A DNA stretch of 64,000 nt from Pseudarthrobacter sp. GA104. Its GTDB lineage: Bacteria; Actinomycetota; Actinomycetes; Actinomycetales; Micrococcaceae. Positions 1 through 8,250 of this stretch are shown in pieces; position 1 is the stretch's first letter; each line of letters begins with the position of its first letter. The translations under genes were made by a program, and so were the position numbers. Under the pieces are notes generated by a model. That model worked only from the letters and a program-made list of their open reading frames with translations. It was not told where the DNA came from and ran no database searches. The DNA lies in assembly GCF_009741265.1 (NCBI RefSeq), contig NZ_WOWL01000001.1, positions 3,844,001-3,908,000 on the forward strand, written 5' to 3'.

Positions 1-1
1 G

Positions 2-925
2 CTTAACCTGCGCGGCGCCGTCGACCTTTCCACGCTGAAGCAGCGCCCCGCGTCCCCGGCCGGGACCGGAACGCCGCAGGGCGGAGCCCCCGATGCTCCT
101 GGCTCGCCGGAACTGAAAGTCAACGTCACCGAAGGCAATTTCCAGCAGCTGGTGGAGCTGTCAGCGCAGGTGCCGGTTGTTTTTGCGCTCTGGGCCTCCT
201 ACTCGCCGGAGTCCGCAACCATGCTGGACGTCCTGGAGCGGGTGGTGGCAAGCTACGGCGGCCGCCTGGTCCTCGGCGCCGCGGACATCGAGGCGTTCCC
301 GCAGTTGGCCCAGGCCTTCCAGGTGCAGGCCGTGCCCACCGCGGTGGCCGTCCTCAAGGGCCAACCCGTACCGCTCTTCCAGGGCGGCGCAGACGAACAG
401 CAGGTCCGCAGCCTCTTTGACGAACTGCTGAAGGTGGCTGCGGCAAACGGCGTGACCGGCAGCCTGGGTGCCGGTGCGGCTGAAGACGACACCCCCGCGC
501 CCCTGCCGCCGCTGCACCAGGCGGCTTTTGACGCCATCGAGGCGGGGGACTACGCCGCAGCAGCCGATGCCTACCGCCAGGCACTGACCGAGATGCCCTC
601 GGACCACGAGGCGAAGGCCGGCCTGGCCCAGGTGGAGCTGATGGCCAGGCTGCAGCCGCTCTCCGCGCAGGACAGCGAAGCCCTGCGGGCGCTGGCGGCC
701 AACGAACCGGACAACCTTGAGGCGCAGCTGGGCGTGGCGGACCTGGATGTGGCAGGCGGCCACGTGGAGGATGCGCTGAACCGGCTGGTCACCTTCATCG
801 GCAGGAACTTCGGCCCGGAGCGCGAAACTGCCCGCGTCCGCCTGCTGGAGCTGTTCGACGTGGTGGGGTCTGCGGACGAGCGGGTGGGCAAGGCGCGCCA
901 GGCACTCGCGAGGGTCCTTTTCTAG
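2..925 (+). CDS. Thioredoxin-fold/TPR co-chaperone-like protein (5' partial)
   Basis: The reading frame is open from the first base of the window, so the N-terminus lies upstream; about 307 residues are visible. The N-terminal half resembles a thioredoxin fold (VPVVFALWAS, later AVPTAVAVLKGQ with the cis-proline region), but the usual CXXC is replaced by ASYSPES, so no disulfide redox activity is expected. The C-terminal half is helical with TPR-like segments (DAIEAGDYAAAADAYRQAL). This is the architecture of YbbN/CnoX-type co-chaperones, and a holdase or scaffold role is inferred from that. It overlaps the next gene by one base (TAGTG), implying co-transcription. Confidence 0.85.
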   Translation, partial: LNLRGAVDLSTLKQRPASPAGTGTPQGGAPDAPGSPELKVNVTEGNFQQLVELSAQVPVVFALWASYSPESATMLDVLERVVASYGGRLVLGAADIEAFPQLAQAFQVQAVPTAVAVLKGQPVPLFQGGADEQQVRSLFDELLKVAAANGVTGSLGAGAAEDDTPAPLPPLHQAAFDAIEAGDYAAAADAYRQALTEMPSDHEAKAGLAQVELMARLQPLSAQDSEALRALAANEPDNLEAQLGVADLDVAGGHVEDALNRLVTFIGRNFGPERETARVRLLELFDVVGSADERVGKARQALARVLF

Positions 926-2022
926 TGCCGGCACTGTTCCAGCCGCTGAAGCTCCGGGGGCTGGAGCTCCAGCATCGGGGCTGGGTCTCACCCATGTGCC
1001 AGTACAGCTGCGATCCCGACGACGCCCCCGGCGTGCCGAACGACTGGCACCTGATGCATTTGGGGTCCTTCGCGGCCGGCGGCGCAGCGCTGATCCTCAC
1101 CGAGGCGGCGGCCGTCAACGCCGAGGGCAGGATCAGTCCCCGGGACGCCGGGCTCTACAACGACGCACAGGCCGAGGCCTGGCAGCGGATCACGTCCTTC
1201 GTGCACCGCCACGGCCCGGCGGAGGCCAAGATCGGCGTGCAGCTCGCCCATGCCGGCAGGAAGGGATCCACCTACTGGCCGTTTTCCGGCAGGCAGGGCA
1301 GCGTGCCGGAGTCCGACGGCGGCTGGACCACTGTGGGTCCCTCGGCATCGGCTTTTGACGGCTATGCCGTTGCCGCCGCGATGACGGAGGAACAGATCCG
1401 CGGCGTCATCGGCGACTTCGCCGCGGCTGCCGGACGTGCCCTGGACGCAGGCTTCGACACCATGGAAATCCATGCCGCCCACGGGTACCTGCTCCATCAG
1501 TTCCAAAGCCCGCTGATCAATACCCGCGACGACCAGTGGGGCGGGGACGAAGCCGGCAGGAACCGACTGATGCTCGCCGTGGTGGACGCGGTACGGGCGG
1601 TCATTCCGGAGTCCATGCCGCTGCTCCTGAGGATCTCCGCCAGCGACTGGGCGGACGGCGGCGTGGACCTTGCCGCTTCCGTGCGCCTGGCCCGGCAGGC
1701 AGCCGAACACGGAGTGGACCTCATCGACGTTTCCAGCGGGGGTGCCGTGGCTCATCAGCACATCAAGGCCGGCCCCGGCTACCAGACCGGGTTTTCCGCC
1801 GCCATCCGCAAGGAAGCCGGAGTGGCCACCGGGACCGTTGGCCTGCTCACCTCCGCCGGGCAGGCAGAACACGCCCTTGCCACGGGACAGGCTGACGGCG
1901 TCCTCATTGCCAGGGCAGCGCTGCGGGACCCGCACTGGTGGCTGCGGGCCGCCTTCGAACTGGGCCACGACATTGCGTGGCCGCCGCAATACGAACGGGC
2001 CGTTCCCCGGCATTCATTCTGA
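925..2022 (+). CDS. NADH:flavin oxidoreductase, Old Yellow Enzyme family (YqjM-like)
   Basis: FMN-dependent TIM-barrel ene-reductase of 365 aa that reduces activated C=C bonds with NAD(P)H. Class-defining YqjM-type residues are visible: Cys25 and Tyr27 in PMCQYS, Gln106 in VQLAHAGRK, and the substrate-binding pair His183/His186 in IHAAHGYLLHQF. The GTG start overlaps the upstream stop codon by one base, so it is probably translationally coupled to the TPR gene. The physiological substrate cannot be read from the sequence; oxidative-stress detoxification is the usual proposal for this family. Confidence 0.92.
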   Translation: MPALFQPLKLRGLELQHRGWVSPMCQYSCDPDDAPGVPNDWHLMHLGSFAAGGAALILTEAAAVNAEGRISPRDAGLYNDAQAEAWQRITSFVHRHGPAEAKIGVQLAHAGRKGSTYWPFSGRQGSVPESDGGWTTVGPSASAFDGYAVAAAMTEEQIRGVIGDFAAAAGRALDAGFDTMEIHAAHGYLLHQFQSPLINTRDDQWGGDEAGRNRLMLAVVDAVRAVIPESMPLLLRISASDWADGGVDLAASVRLARQAAEHGVDLIDVSSGGAVAHQHIKAGPGYQTGFSAAIRKEAGVATGTVGLLTSAGQAEHALATGQADGVLIARAALRDPHWWLRAAFELGHDIAWPPQYERAVPRHSF

Positions 2023-2135
2023 TGTCCGGCTCGATGGAGGCCCGCCGGCAGCACAAAGGCGCAGCTGGATAAGGGGCGTCGCCACGCCTTGTTTACTCCT
2101 CCTGCGGGAGGACCCCGAAGGGGTGGGCTGAGGGC

Positions 2136-2141
2136 TACGCT
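2136..2141 (+). promoter_or_regulatory. -10 element of predicted leaderless ABC ATPase transcript
   Basis: TACGCT ends six bases before the ATG at 2148 and there is no purine-rich Shine-Dalgarno run in between, so transcription would begin at the start codon itself. Confidence 0.5.
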
Positions 2142-2147
2142 GGCTTC

Positions 2148-2969
2148 ATGACTGCTCCGCAACCCGAGCCGGCGCTGCCACCGGACCCGGCCGCGCTTCC
2201 CGGCCCTGCGGCACACCTGCCTGCCTTGTCCATCAGGGGCCTGGCCAAGCGCTTCGGCGGCAAAATCGCCGTGGACGGCATCAGCCTGGACGTGCCGGCA
2301 GGTTCCTTCTACGGGATTGTGGGCCCCAACGGTGCCGGCAAGACCACCACGCTGTCCATGGCCACCGGCCTGCTTCGCCCGGACTTTGGCACAGCGGTGG
2401 TCCATGGCGTGGACGTGTGGCAGCGGCCGCTGGAAGCCAAACGGCTAATGGGCATCCTTCCGGACGGCGTGCGGCTGTTTGACAGGCTGACCGGGGAACA
2501 GCTGATCACCTACGCCGGGCTGCTGCGGGGAATGGACAAGGATGTCGTGGCCACGCGCGTTGCGGACCTGCTCGCGGCCATGGACCTCCAGGATGACGCC
2601 GGCACACTGGTGGTGGACTACTCCGCCGGCATGACCAAGAAGGTCGCGCTGGCCTCCGCCCTGATCCACGCGCCCCGGCTCCTGGTCCTGGATGAACCCT
2701 TCGAGGCGGTGGACCCCATCTCCGCGGCCAACATCCGCTCGATCCTGGACAAGTATGTTGCCTCCGGCGGCACCGTCATGGTGTCCAGCCACGTCATGGA
2801 CCTGGTCCAGCGGATGTGCGACCACGTGGCAGTGGTGGCCGGCGGCCGGCTGCTGGCTGCGGGAACGGTGGACGAGGTGCGCGCCGGGGCAACACTTGAG
2901 GACCGGTTCGTCCAGCTGGTTGGCGGCCGCAGCCACACGGAGGGCCTGGAATGGTTGCGCACCTCCTGA
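2148..2969 (+). CDS. ABC transporter ATP-binding protein
   Basis: 273-aa nucleotide-binding subunit of an exporter-type ABC system. Walker A GPNGAGKT is at residues 59-66; Walker B ends in LLVLDEP near residues 178-184. The signature motif is YSAGM rather than LSGGQ, as in several ABC-2-type ATPases. A proline/alanine-rich N-terminal tail of about 25 residues precedes the domain. The partner permease overlaps by 19 nt, so the two form one transporter; the substrate is unknown. The start is supported by a -10-like TACGCT six bases upstream of the ATG. Confidence 0.9.
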   Translation: MTAPQPEPALPPDPAALPGPAAHLPALSIRGLAKRFGGKIAVDGISLDVPAGSFYGIVGPNGAGKTTTLSMATGLLRPDFGTAVVHGVDVWQRPLEAKRLMGILPDGVRLFDRLTGEQLITYAGLLRGMDKDVVATRVADLLAAMDLQDDAGTLVVDYSAGMTKKVALASALIHAPRLLVLDEPFEAVDPISAANIRSILDKYVASGGTVMVSSHVMDLVQRMCDHVAVVAGGRLLAAGTVDEVRAGATLEDRFVQLVGGRSHTEGLEWLRTS

Positions 2970-4522
2970 GGCTCAAGCTCACCCTGCTGCGCAACGGCCT
3001 GCGCCGCAGCCCCTTGCAGCTGGTGGGCATGGCCTTCGCCGGACTGTATGCGCTCGGCCTGGTGGGCATGCTGGTGGTGGTCCTGGTACTGCTGCGCAAC
3101 GCGCCGCACGATCTCGCCTACGCCGCCGTGGTGCTGGGCGGGTCCGCTGCCATCCTGGGCTGGGGAATCGTGCCGGTGGTTGCGTCGGCAACGGACATGA
3201 CGCTGGACCCTGCGCGCTTCACAACCTTCGCCATCCCCATGAACCAGATGCTGGCGGGACTGGCCCTGGGCGGCCTGATCGGAATTCCCGGGCTCGCAAC
3301 GTCCGTCGTTGCCCTGGCCACGGTGGTGACGTGGTCCCGGGCGGTCCTTCCCGCGCTCGCTGCCTTCGCCGGAGCAGTGCTGGGGGTGATGACCTGCGTG
3401 GTCATCGCCAAGGTGGTCACAACGGCGACGGCAAGCCTGGCAGCGTCACGGCGCTTCAAGGACATCAGCGCCGTCGCCTTCATGGTGCCCCTGGTCCTGA
3501 TGGGACCCATCGTGGCCGGGGTAGGCCAGGGCATCTCCTCGTCCGCCGGATTCCTCCCCGGCTTTGCCCGGATGCTGTCCTGGACGCCGCTCGGGGCCCC
3601 ATGGTCCATTGCCGGTGACGTCGCCGCCGGCGAGCCAGGCGCGGCAGCCCTGAAGCTGCTCCTGTCCGCGGCAACACTTGCCGCCCTGGCGTGGGCCTGG
3701 AAGGTCCTGCTGGAGCGGGCGCTGGTGACTCCTCCCTATGCGGGAAGCGGGAAGAGGAAAGGCGGCAAGCTGGGACTTTTGGGGGTCATGCCCGCGGTCC
3801 CGGCCGGGGCGGTGATGGCCAGGTGCCTCACGTACTGGTTCCGGGACCCGCGGTATTCGGGCTCGCTTGTGGTGATCCCGTTGCTTCCCGTGGTGCTGCT
3901 GTTCCAGGGCAGCCAGACCGGGGATTACACCAGCCTGGCTTTCCTCGCCCCGATGTCCGCGTTCATCCTCGCCTGGTCCATCTCCGCCGATGTGTCCTAT
4001 GACAACACCGCGTTCGCCCTCCACCTGGCCACGGGCGTCCGGGGCGTGGCGGACCGGCTGGGCCGTGCCCTGGCCTGCCTGGCGTTCGCCCTGCCGGTGG
4101 TGCTGGTGTTTGCGCTGGGGTACTCCGCCTTCACGGGGGACTGGGGTGCCCTGCCCGGCCAGCTGGGCCTCAGCCTGGGCGTCCTGTTCACCGGCCTGGG
4201 CCTGTCTTCGGTTGTCTCCGCACGCTACACCGTGGCCGTTCCCTTGCCGGGCGACAGCCCGTTCAAAAAACCGCCGGGCAATGTGGGGCAGACCCTCGCG
4301 GTCCAGTTCGGCGGACTGGTGCTCCTGATGGTCCTGGTCCTGCCGGAGGCCGGGCTCCTGGCCGCCCAGCTGGTCACCGGCAACCGGATCTTCGGCTGGA
4401 TCAACCTTGGCGCAGGGACGGCCCTGGGCCTGTGCCTGTTCGTGGCAGGCGTGCGGCTGGGCGGAAAATGGCTGGATGCCCGCGGTCCCGAGCTCTTGGC
4501 CCAAGTGGCCGTCAACCGCTGA
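2951..4522 (+). CDS. ABC transporter permease
   Basis: 523-aa polytopic membrane protein with roughly 12 hydrophobic segments spread over its length, beginning near residue 21. It overlaps the ATPase gene by 19 nt and starts with ATG. It has no recognisable catalytic motif, and family assignment rests on hydropathy plus coupling to the ATPase. The central loop (GSGKRKGGK, about residue 265) is basic and predicted cytoplasmic. Substrate unknown; an efflux role is inferred from the absence of a binding-protein gene. Confidence 0.85.
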   Translation: MVAHLLRLKLTLLRNGLRRSPLQLVGMAFAGLYALGLVGMLVVVLVLLRNAPHDLAYAAVVLGGSAAILGWGIVPVVASATDMTLDPARFTTFAIPMNQMLAGLALGGLIGIPGLATSVVALATVVTWSRAVLPALAAFAGAVLGVMTCVVIAKVVTTATASLAASRRFKDISAVAFMVPLVLMGPIVAGVGQGISSSAGFLPGFARMLSWTPLGAPWSIAGDVAAGEPGAAALKLLLSAATLAALAWAWKVLLERALVTPPYAGSGKRKGGKLGLLGVMPAVPAGAVMARCLTYWFRDPRYSGSLVVIPLLPVVLLFQGSQTGDYTSLAFLAPMSAFILAWSISADVSYDNTAFALHLATGVRGVADRLGRALACLAFALPVVLVFALGYSAFTGDWGALPGQLGLSLGVLFTGLGLSSVVSARYTVAVPLPGDSPFKKPPGNVGQTLAVQFGGLVLLMVLVLPEAGLLAAQLVTGNRIFGWINLGAGTALGLCLFVAGVRLGGKWLDARGPELLAQVAVNR

Positions 4523-4543
4523 AAAACTTCGGAAAGGAAGAGC

Positions 4544-5326
4544 ATGGAAGTAGTCATCCTCAACGGCAGCAAACAGATCGGTAAGCTCGCCGCTGACGCC
4601 ATCGAGGAACTCCTGCGGCGCAAACCGGGTGCTGTCCTGGGCCTGGCAACGGGCTCGTCCCCGCTGCCCGTCTACGATGAGCTGGCCGCCCGGCACGACC
4701 GGGACGGCCTGGACTTTAGCCGGGCGCACGCATTTGCCCTGGACGAATACGTGGGCCTTCCTGCCGGCCATCCCGAGTCATACCGCGAAGTCATCCGGCG
4801 TGAATTCACCAACCGGGTGAACATCTCCCCGGAGAATGTGCACGGACCGGACGGGACAGCCGAGGACATTCCGGCGTCCTGCCGCGCCTACGAGGAAGCC
4901 ATCAGCGCCGCCGGCGGAATCGACCTGCAGCTCCTGGGAGTGGGGACGGACGGCCACATCGCGTTCAACGAACCGGGGTCCTCCTTCACCTCCAGGACCC
5001 GCATCAAGAGCCTCGTCGAGCAGACACGCCGGGACAACGCCCGGTTCTTCAACAGCCTGGCCGAGGTCCCGCACCATGTCCTCACCCAGGGCCTCGGAAC
5101 CATCATGGAGGCGCGGCATGTCATCCTGGTGGCAACGGGCGCGCGCAAGGCCCAGGCGGTCCGCGACTTCGTGGAGGGTCCCGTCTCGGCCATCTGCCCG
5201 GCGTCGATCCTCCAGTTCCATCCGCACGCCACCGTCCTGCTGGACCAGGCCGCCGCCTCGGCGCTGAAGCTGGCGGATTTCTACCGCCACACCTATGACA
5301 ACAAGCCCGCCTGGCAGGGCCTCTGA
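4544..5326 (+). CDS. nagB: Glucosamine-6-phosphate deaminase
   Basis: 260-aa cytoplasmic enzyme converting glucosamine-6-phosphate to fructose-6-phosphate and ammonia, linking amino-sugar catabolism to glycolysis. Visible active-site residues are Asp67 in FALDEYVG, and Asp136, His138 and Glu143 in GVGTDGHIAFNEPG; length matches the family. A good Shine-Dalgarno (GGAAAGGAAG) precedes the ATG. It lies 21 nt after the ABC permease, but a functional link with it is not evident. No nagA is present nearby. Confidence 0.95.
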   Translation: MEVVILNGSKQIGKLAADAIEELLRRKPGAVLGLATGSSPLPVYDELAARHDRDGLDFSRAHAFALDEYVGLPAGHPESYREVIRREFTNRVNISPENVHGPDGTAEDIPASCRAYEEAISAAGGIDLQLLGVGTDGHIAFNEPGSSFTSRTRIKSLVEQTRRDNARFFNSLAEVPHHVLTQGLGTIMEARHVILVATGARKAQAVRDFVEGPVSAICPASILQFHPHATVLLDQAAASALKLADFYRHTYDNKPAWQGL

Positions 5327-5453
5327 CCACCGGCTGGCCGCTGGCTGACCGCGGGCCGGCAGCCAGGGTGCCCGGCGGAAAAGTACGACGGCGGCCGGTT
5401 CCGGGCGGCGCGGCGGCAGCGTCCGGCGTCGAACGTGGCCCCGCTCGAACGGC

Positions 5454-5459
5454 TAAGAT
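5454..5459 (+). promoter_or_regulatory. -10 element of predicted leaderless DUF3039 transcript
   Basis: TAAGAT ends seven bases before the ATG at 5467, with no Shine-Dalgarno between. This argues for the short start rather than the longer open frame reaching back to 5368. Confidence 0.5.
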
Positions 5460-5466
5460 GGTTCGC

Positions 5467-5799
5467 ATGACTAGCATGACGGACCCTCTCGAGAACGACC
5501 CGATGCGCGAGCTTTCCGGGGCTGGATCGTCCACAGCCACCATTGAGCGCGAGGAACTGCGCCAGGAAGTGGAACCCGGGGACCGGGAGCGCTTTTCGCA
5601 CTATGTGCGCAAGGAAAAGATCATGGAGTCCGCGCTGACCGGGGAGCCCGTCATCGCCCTGTGCGGCAAGGTCTGGACGCCGGGCCGGGACCCGCAGAAA
5701 TTCCCGGTGTGCCCGATGTGCAAAGAGGTCTATGACGGCCTCCGCCCGGGCAACGACGGCGGCAAGGGTCCCGGAGGGGACTCGGGCAACAACAAATAG
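5467..5799 (+). CDS. DUF3039 domain-containing protein
   Basis: 110-aa acidic, soluble protein of unknown function found in Actinobacteria. The C-terminal part carries a likely metal-binding pattern, a single Cys in ALCGKVWTP followed by CPMC in FPVCPMCKEVYDGL, and ends in a Gly/Asn-rich tail. The open frame extends further upstream, but MTSMTDPL at 5467 fits both family length and the TAAGAT -10 seven bases before it. Its stop codon overlaps the GTG start of the helicase by one base, so the two are likely made together and may form a complex (inference). Confidence 0.8.
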   Translation: MTSMTDPLENDPMRELSGAGSSTATIEREELRQEVEPGDRERFSHYVRKEKIMESALTGEPVIALCGKVWTPGRDPQKFPVCPMCKEVYDGLRPGNDGGKGPGGDSGNNK

Positions 5800-7580
5800 T
5801 GACGGAGACGCTCTTTGGCGGCCCCACCCTGCCTCCGGCTTATCCGGAACGCGCAGCCTGGGGAACCGCCCCGAAACTCCGTGCCTGGCAGCAGGAAGCG
5901 CTTGACCTCTACCTGAGCAACAGCCCCCGTGATTTCCTCGCGGTAGCAACCCCCGGCGCCGGCAAGACCACCTTTGCCCTCCGGGTGGCCTCCACGCTCA
6001 TCGACTCCGGCGCCGTGAACAGGGTGACCATCGTGGCGCCCACGGACCACCTCAAGCGGCAATGGGCGGATGCGGCGGCCAGGGTGGGAATCGCCATCGA
6101 TCCCAACTTCAAGAACTCCGACGGCCAGCACGGCCGCGGCTTCATCGGGGTGGCCGTCACGTATGCCCAGGTGGCCAGCAAGCCGCTGCTGCACCGTGCC
6201 AAGACCGAGGCCGCCCGCACCCTGGTGATCCTGGACGAGATCCACCACGGCGGCGAGGCCCTGTCCTGGGGCGACGGCCTGCGCGAGGCGTTCGACCCCG
6301 CCGTGAGGCGCCTCTCCCTGACCGGTACGCCGTTCCGCTCGGACACCTCGCCCATCCCGTTCGTCGAGTATGCCGAGGACCGGGACGGGATCCGCCGCTC
6401 CAAGGCCGACTACACCTACGGCTACGGCAACGCCCTGCGGGACCACGTTGTCCGCCCGGTGATGTTTATGGCCTATTCGGGGCAGATGCGCTGGCGGACC
6501 AGTGCCGGTGAAGAGATGGCGGCGTCGCTGGGGGAGGCCGCGGTGACCAAGGACATCACGTCCCACGCCTGGCGTACCGCCCTAAACCCCGCAGGCGAGT
6601 GGATTCCGGCTGTCCTGGCCGGTGCGGACAAGCGCCTCAGCGAGGTCCGGCGGACCGTCCCCGACGCCGGCGGCCTGGTGATTGCCACGGACCACGAGGA
6701 CGCGCGCGCGTACGCCGGGCAGCTCAAGAGGATCACCGGGGAGTCGCCCACGGTCATCCTTTCCGACGACGCGAAGGCGTCGAGCAAGATCGAGGAATTC
6801 ACCGCCAGCGAGAAACGCTGGATGGTGGCGGTCCGGATGGTGTCCGAAGGCGTTGACGTGCCCCGGCTTTCCGTGGGCGTGTACGCCACATCGACTTCAA
6901 CGCCGCTGTTTTTTGCCCAGGCTGTGGGGCGTTTCGTGCGTGCCCGCAAACGCGGGGAAACGGCGTCGGTCTTCCTGCCCTCGGTGCCGCAGCTGATGGC
7001 CCTGGCCAACTCCATGGAGGCGGAGCGGGACCATGCCCTGGACCGCCCCGAGAAGGAAGACGGGGACGGCCTGTTCAATCCCGAGGACTCGCTGATGGCC
7101 GAGGCCAACCGCGAGGACAAGGCGTCGGACAGCCTGACCAAGGGCAAGTTCGAGGCCCTGGATTCACAGGCGTCCTTTGACCGTGTGCTGTTCGACGGCG
7201 GCGAGTTCGGCACGGGCGGCGAAGTGGGGTCCGACGACGAGATGGACTTCCTGGGCATTCCCGGGCTGCTGGACGCGGAGCAGGTGGGCACGCTGCTGCG
7301 GCAGCGCCAGCATGAGCAGCTGAACCGCAAGAACCGGAAGGCTCCTGCGGCGGCCGAAACCCCGGCGCCGGCCGTCCCGGACCACCGGATGCTGATGGAC
7401 CTCCGGAACGAGCTGGCCAAGAACGTGGCCGCCTGGTCAGCCCGGACCGGTACCCCCCACGGCGTGGTGCACACCAAGCTGCGGACGGTGTGCGGCGGAC
7501 CGCCCGTTGCCCAGGCGAACGAGGAGCAGCTGCAGTCGCGTCTGCGGAAGCTCCAGGACTGGTTCATCGGCCGGAAGTAG
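5799..7580 (+). CDS. DEAD/DEAH-box (superfamily 2) helicase
   Basis: 593-aa SF2 helicase. Motif I is ATPGAGKTT (about 50-58), motif II DEIHHG (146-151), motif III LTGTPF (about 174-179), and motif VI QAVGRFVRAR lies in the second RecA domain. The N-terminal KLRAWQQEAL looks like a Q-motif. After about residue 400 there is an acidic, charged region (NPEDSLMAEANRED) and a C-terminal domain I do not recognise. The GTG start overlaps the DUF3039 stop. Nucleic-acid remodelling or repair is inferred; the substrate (RNA or DNA) is unknown. Confidence 0.88.
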   Translation: MTETLFGGPTLPPAYPERAAWGTAPKLRAWQQEALDLYLSNSPRDFLAVATPGAGKTTFALRVASTLIDSGAVNRVTIVAPTDHLKRQWADAAARVGIAIDPNFKNSDGQHGRGFIGVAVTYAQVASKPLLHRAKTEAARTLVILDEIHHGGEALSWGDGLREAFDPAVRRLSLTGTPFRSDTSPIPFVEYAEDRDGIRRSKADYTYGYGNALRDHVVRPVMFMAYSGQMRWRTSAGEEMAASLGEAAVTKDITSHAWRTALNPAGEWIPAVLAGADKRLSEVRRTVPDAGGLVIATDHEDARAYAGQLKRITGESPTVILSDDAKASSKIEEFTASEKRWMVAVRMVSEGVDVPRLSVGVYATSTSTPLFFAQAVGRFVRARKRGETASVFLPSVPQLMALANSMEAERDHALDRPEKEDGDGLFNPEDSLMAEANREDKASDSLTKGKFEALDSQASFDRVLFDGGEFGTGGEVGSDDEMDFLGIPGLLDAEQVGTLLRQRQHEQLNRKNRKAPAAAETPAPAVPDHRMLMDLRNELAKNVAAWSARTGTPHGVVHTKLRTVCGGPPVAQANEEQLQSRLRKLQDWFIGRK

Positions 7581-7602
7581 CGGCCGAAGCCACCAGGGCC
7601 AC

Positions 7603-8241
7603 TCAGGCGACGTCTACCCCGCCGAGTTCCATTTCGGCCACCGCGTCCTCCAGGTCCTCCGCGATCCCCGCGGTCAGGGACCGGAGGACGGTGACCGAGT
7701 AGCCTGCCTGGACGGCGTCCAGGGCGGTGGCCATGACGCAGTAGTCGGTGGCGATTCCCACCACCACAACGTCCTCGACGTCGTGGCTTTGCAGCCAGTC
7801 ATCCAGCCCGATAGCGTCCTCGTCCGGGGCGAATTTTTCCTCGCCTGCCGGTCCGGGCAGGGCCCCGGGCCGGCGTTCCCCGGTGGGTACTGCGTCTTCA
7901 GGGGCCAGCAGGCCCTCGAAGCCGGAGTAGGCAGCGGCGAACTGGCCTTTCTGGAAGTACGCCTGGATGTATTCGGTGTCGAGGTCCGGATGGAGTTCGG
8001 CGCCCCGGGTCCCGGCCACGCAGTGCGGCGGCCAGCTGTCCTTGAAGTCCGGTGTGTCGGAGAAGTGGGCGCCCGGGTCGATGTGCCAGTCCTGGGTGGC
8101 CACGATGTGGTCGAACTCGCCGTGGTGGGCGTCCACGTATTCGCTGATGGCGCCGGCAACGTCCGCACCGCCGGACACGGCGAGCGAGCCGCCTTCACAG
8201 AAATCGTTCTGGACGTCGACGATGATCAGTGCGCGGGACAT
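7603..8241 (-). CDS. pncA: Nicotinamidase (isochorismatase-like family)
   Basis: 212-aa cytoplasmic enzyme deamidating nicotinamide to nicotinate in NAD salvage. Catalytic triad residues are visible: Asp9 in IVDVQNDF, Lys98 in FQKGQ and Cys168 in ATDYCVMA. Metal ligands Asp51/His53 are in TQDWHIDP. It starts 9 nt after the pncB stop on the same strand, so pncB-pncA form a two-gene salvage operon whose products act consecutively. The family also contains isochorismatases, but the triad plus pncB neighbour make nicotinamidase the best call. Confidence 0.93.
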   Translation of the reverse strand: MSRALIIVDVQNDFCEGGSLAVSGGADVAGAISEYVDAHHGEFDHIVATQDWHIDPGAHFSDTPDFKDSWPPHCVAGTRGAELHPDLDTEYIQAYFQKGQFAAAYSGFEGLLAPEDAVPTGERRPGALPGPAGEEKFAPDEDAIGLDDWLQSHDVEDVVVVGIATDYCVMATALDAVQAGYSVTVLRSLTAGIAEDLEDAVAEMELGGVDVA

Positions 8242-8250
8242 CAGTCCTCC

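Noticed and set aside
3446..4771. 441-aa minus-strand open frame
   Set aside because: Shadow of the ABC permease and nagB; Gln/His-rich nonsense composition.
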